From: Mycoplasmopsis canis PG 14
Lineage (GTDB): Bacteria; Bacillota_I; Bacilli_A; Mycoplasmatales; Metamycoplasmataceae
DNA: 64,000 nt
Direction of reading: 5' to 3'
Assembly (NCBI RefSeq): GCF_001553195.1
Contig: NZ_CP014281.1
Span: 372,001 to 436,000 of the forward strand
In this document: positions 60,427 to 64,000 of the stretch, in pieces
How positions within the stretch are numbered: the first letter of the stretch is position 1
How the letters are laid out: every line of letters begins with the position of its first letter
The notes under the pieces: generated by a model
Database searches by the model: none
Told to the model about the DNA's origin: nothing
Seen by the model: the letters and a program-made list of their open reading frames with translations, nothing else
Made by a program: the position numbers and the translations under genes

Positions 60427-63147
60427 CTATTTTTTTAAAATATTTTTATAAAACTTAACTATCTCGTTGTAAATAACTAGTGTTGTTCCTAACAAAATAG
60501 GAACTAATCAATAAACATAAGTGTAGTTTTCTATTAAAGAAATTTCAGCCATTTTAAACACATCTCTAACGCCAGGGACAAAAGCAGCAAATAATACGCA
60601 TATTGTTGAGAAAATACTTGCTAAGTAAACTAATTTATATTTCTTAATGCTTGAAATAAAAATCGAATTCTTAGTCATTAAATTAAGCGAATTTAAACTA
60701 GCTCCTACACCTAGTGTTATAAACATAGCTGTTGATGTTAGTCTTATAAAATTATCTCCATTAATGTTTTGACTTTGCGCATATAATCCTATGAATAAAT
60801 AAGATAATACAGAAGCTACACTCAATACAAGACTTTGTATAATTAATTGAATCCCCATACCTCTTGAGAAAATACTTTCAAATTTTGAAAATGGTTTTCT
60901 ATTCATAACCGGGACATCATTCGGTGTCATTCCTAATGCTATGGCTGGTAGACCGTGAGTTAGTAAATTAATTCATAATAACTGTGAGGCAGAAAGAATT
61001 ATTAAATCTTTACCTTTTATTGAATCTTTAAATATAAAAGATAAAACAAATAAACCAAAAAGCATAACAATAATTTCGGTTAAAGATGAAACTAATAAGT
61101 TTAATATAACCGACTTAATCCTGTCAAATGTCTCTCTTCCGCTTTTAATACCTTTAACAATTGTTGTAAAGTTATCATCTGTTAAAATAACATCAGCAGC
61201 TTGTTTAGAAACGTCTGTTCCTGTTATCCCCATAGCTAAACCAACGTCACTTGCTTTAAGAGCTGGAGCATCATTTACACCATCACCTGTCATAGCAACA
61301 ACTTGTTTATGTGATTGTCAAGACTTAACAATTCTTAATTTATCTGATGGATTAACTCTTGCATAAACAGATATTTTTTCAACAGTATTAAAGAGCTCTT
61401 CATCACTCATTTTAGACAATTGGGCACCTGTAATTGCCAAATCACCTTCTTTGTAAATCCCTAATTCCTTAGCAATTGCAACCGCTGTAGTTAAATGATC
61501 ACCAGTAATCATAATTGGTTTGATTCCTGCACCTAATGCTTCGTCAATGCTTTCTTTAACACCGCTTCTAGCAGGGTCTATCATACCAATAATGCCTAAA
61601 AATGTTAAATTATTTTCATCATCAATTTCGAGAGTCTTTTTATCTTTTGAAACCTCTTTATATGCTACAGCTATAACCCTATATGCATTATTTGATCATT
61701 TTTCAACTTTTTGCATATATTCAGGTTTTACATTATTAGACTTAGATAAAATAACATCCGGAGCACCCTTTACAATAATAATGTTATTTTCTTTCTCGTA
61801 AGAGTCAACCAAAATAGACATAGCTTTTCTATCGCTATCAAATGGAATTGAATCTAATTTATTGTGTGAAAGATAAAAATCATTTGCAGAATTTTGATTT
61901 TGTAATCCATAAACAAGAATACCTGTTTCTGTTGGGTCCCCAACTTCTGCGTACTCTCCATTTTCCTTTAAGGTTACTGAAGCGTCACAACACGCAACTA
62001 AATAAGATAAAGCTTTCGAAGTTTCTGGTTCACTTTCAGTTTCAACATCCCAAAATTTAACAACAGTCATCTTGTTTTCTGTTAATGTTCCTGTTTTATC
62101 AGAACAAATTATACTTGTTGATCCAAGTGTCTCTACCGCTGGAAAAGCTTTTATAATAACATTTTCTTTAGTCATTTTAGAAACACCTATAGCAAGTAAA
62201 ACTGTTGTAAATGTTATTAAGCCCTCAGGTATTGCGGCCACAGCTAAAGAAATACCGACTATAAGAGCGCTTGAATATGTGTTTGGAGAACTTCAACCTC
62301 CCTCAATTAATAATGTGTTAGTAATAATTAGCTGTGATATTGTAGTTAAGAATAATAGTATAACACCAGTAATTCCAAAGATCTTACTTAATTTATTTAA
62401 TTTAATTTGTAAAGGAGTCATTTGAACATCTTGTGTTTCAATCATTTTGTTGATTTTACCAATTTCGGTATTCAATCCAGTTTCAGTGACTAAAACAATA
62501 CCTCTACCATTAGTTATATGTGTTCCAGAGAATAAATAATTATATCTTTCTCCTAATGATAAATTGCTAATTTCAAGATTTAAATCTACTTTTTTATCAA
62601 TTGGTAATGATTCTCCCGTTAATGCTGATTCAACGGCTTGTAACGAAAAAGCTTCAATTAAAATTCCATCGGCACTAACCGAATCTCCGGCTTCAACTAT
62701 TAAAAGATCACCCGGAACTACATCAAGAGATGGGATAGAAATTATTTTTCCATCTCTTATTACTTTTGCATTTAGTTGATTATTTTTTTCAAGTGCCTTT
62801 ACTGCTTGATCACTTTTTATTTCTTGATAAGTACCAAGACACGAATTCAAAATTATAACTATTAAAATTATAAATGGTTCAACGAAACTAATGATAATGT
62901 CTTTTGTTTCTGGTTTATGACTTGTACCAAATGTCTCGTAAAATGCAACACTCAAACTAAAAATGGCAGCAATTAAAAGTAAAATAATCATAAAGTCTTT
63001 AAATTGTGAAAAAAAGACTTTGAAAATATTGATTTTCTTATCACTTTTAATTTTGTTTGGTCCGTATATTTCAAGTGCTTTTTTAAATTCATCACTTGTA
63101 AGGCCTATACGATTTTTTACGTATTCATCATTTAATTTATTTGTCAT
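60427..63147 (-). CDS. P-type cation-transporting ATPase (P2-type, Ca2+-like)
   Basis: 906 residues. The N-terminal domain precedes two helix pairs, an actuator domain with [10 protein letters not shown], the membrane motif AAIPEGL, and the phosphorylation site CSDKTGTLT (Asp350). The nucleotide domain shows KGAPDV and MITGDH, the hinge is [11 protein letters not shown], and C-terminal helices follow. The PEGL motif and length fit P2-type Ca2+/cation pumps rather than metal (CPx) pumps; the ion is not certain. TGA Trp at GGWSSP, EKWSNN, KSWQSH, QLLWINL, YVYWLVP. The ribosome binding site is AAAGGA. Confidence 0.92.
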
Positions 63148-63344
63148 TTTTTCCTTTCATCTATATTTTAAATTATTTTTTATTTATAATAAAAATATAA
63201 TATAAAAAGTATTTAATGATTAATTAAGATATTCGTACATTAATCAAATTTCTGGCCTAATATTTATTTTGCTTATTATACAAAAAATCCAAAGAGTATA
63301 ATATACTTATATATTACAAAATATAATTAAGAATAGAGAAACTT

Positions 63345-64000
63345 ATGAAAACAAGGAAAAAAATTTTTTTAACAATTAATTCCTCAGTGTGAATGACAGC
63401 ATTTTTTGGGTTAATTTCTTGTGCAAAAACAGAAATAACAAAAAACGATGATAATAACCAAACAAAGATTAAAAATCCTAAACCCATTAAAGAAGAAAAA
63501 AAGAACCCCGATTTATCTATTGTAAAAAATAAACTAAATTTACTTTCAGAAACAAATCCTCTTAAAAGAGAACTACAAAAACAATTAGATAATAGTGAAA
63601 TAAATTACGAAAAAATTAACTCAATAATTGACACGGTGAATAATTTTTTAACTTCTCTAAAAAATGATGCAATTAAGAAGTTAAATTTAATTAAATTTGA
63701 CGCTGATTACGATAAATTAAACAAAAAACTAAGTAAGGAGAATTTATCAGAAGATAATATTAATAAACTAATAATTAATATCAAAAATAAAATTGACTCA
63801 AAAGATAATGATAATCCCAAAAATAAAGAAACAATTAATAGAGAAAAGTTACTAAACGAAATTAATGATACAATCGAAAATGCTAATTCTTTATTTAGTT
63901 ATACCGATAATAAGGATTTAGATTCAATGAAATTTTTGTTAGCGAAAAAAATTAAAAACGTAAGTGAAGTTGTGCAAAAAGAGTTAGATTATCCTCACTA
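63345..64000 (+). CDS. Lipoprotein, N-terminal part (cut by window edge)
   Basis: 218 residues visible. A basic start, hydrophobic segment and lipobox GLISC (Cys26), then a Lys/Asn/Glu-rich, helical sequence with repeated LNK/INK-like runs. TGA Trp at SSVWMTA. The signal peptide contains A7 followed by T7 (63357-63370), a possible slippage site. No domain recognised. The frame is open to the right edge. A -10 box lies 17 bases before the ATG, so the leader is about ten bases. Confidence 0.8.

Overview
The window is a low-G+C, wall-less Mollicute chromosome segment. Nearly every gene reads only if TGA is tryptophan (genetic code 4). There are several signal-peptide lipoproteins with a cysteine lipobox, genes pack head to tail with short overlaps, and the tRNA and rRNA clusters are compact. 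The gene set (M13 peptidase, P80-type lipoprotein, surface nuclease, YitT pair, a separated 5S gene) resembles the hominis-group mycoplasmas (Mycoplasmopsis and relatives). I cannot name the species from sequence alone.

Layout. 1-206 is the start of a cas9 gene running off the left edge. Then come inorganic pyrophosphatase and a lipoprotein behind an 18-T tract. A minus-strand block follows: endonuclease IV, a K+ channel, a LacI-type regulator, a possible small RNA, a 62-aa protein and a membrane protein. 6.4-12 kb on the plus strand holds lepA, an M13 metallopeptidase, an unknown protein and an RpiR regulator, followed by five tRNAs. 13-17.9 kb holds a membrane protein, a PTS IIB-IIA protein lacking all of its phosphorylation residues, a phage-like dNMP kinase overlapping a PD-(D/E)XK nuclease, a DUF2188-like protein, rpiB and an rRNA pseudouridine synthase.

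17.9-24.6 kb is an amino-sugar module. A PTS IICB permease with a small membrane partner (minus strand) faces murQ-nagA-nagB, and ptsI follows. Together they can import and phosphorylate an amino sugar, open MurNAc-6-P to GlcNAc-6-P, deacetylate it and deaminate it to fructose-6-P. 24.6-29.6 kb holds a small membrane protein, a YitT protein, lspA and ileS. 29.7-35.4 kb holds eight tRNAs and the 23S and 16S genes, all minus strand, with no 5S gene.

35.5-41.7 kb has three tandem DHH phosphoesterases and two lipoproteins. 41.7-50 kb is an operon for a large P80-type solute-binding lipoprotein, a surface nuclease and an ABC importer whose ATPase carries an insertion of about 300 residues. A likely intact IS1202-type element (50.1-52 kb) with a 27-bp target duplication sits at the promoter of that operon. 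52.1-57.2 kb holds a monooxygenase-like protein, metG, an N6-methyltransferase, rnr and secG. 57.2-64 kb holds a lipoprotein, a second YitT protein, a P-type cation ATPase and a lipoprotein cut by the right edge.

Two themes recur. Several genes have the consensus -10 box exactly six bases before the start codon and no ribosome binding site, implying leaderless mRNAs. Several proteins keep a recognisable fold while having lost catalytic residues (the PTS IIB-IIA protein, and a transglutaminase-like lipoprotein with no free cysteine).
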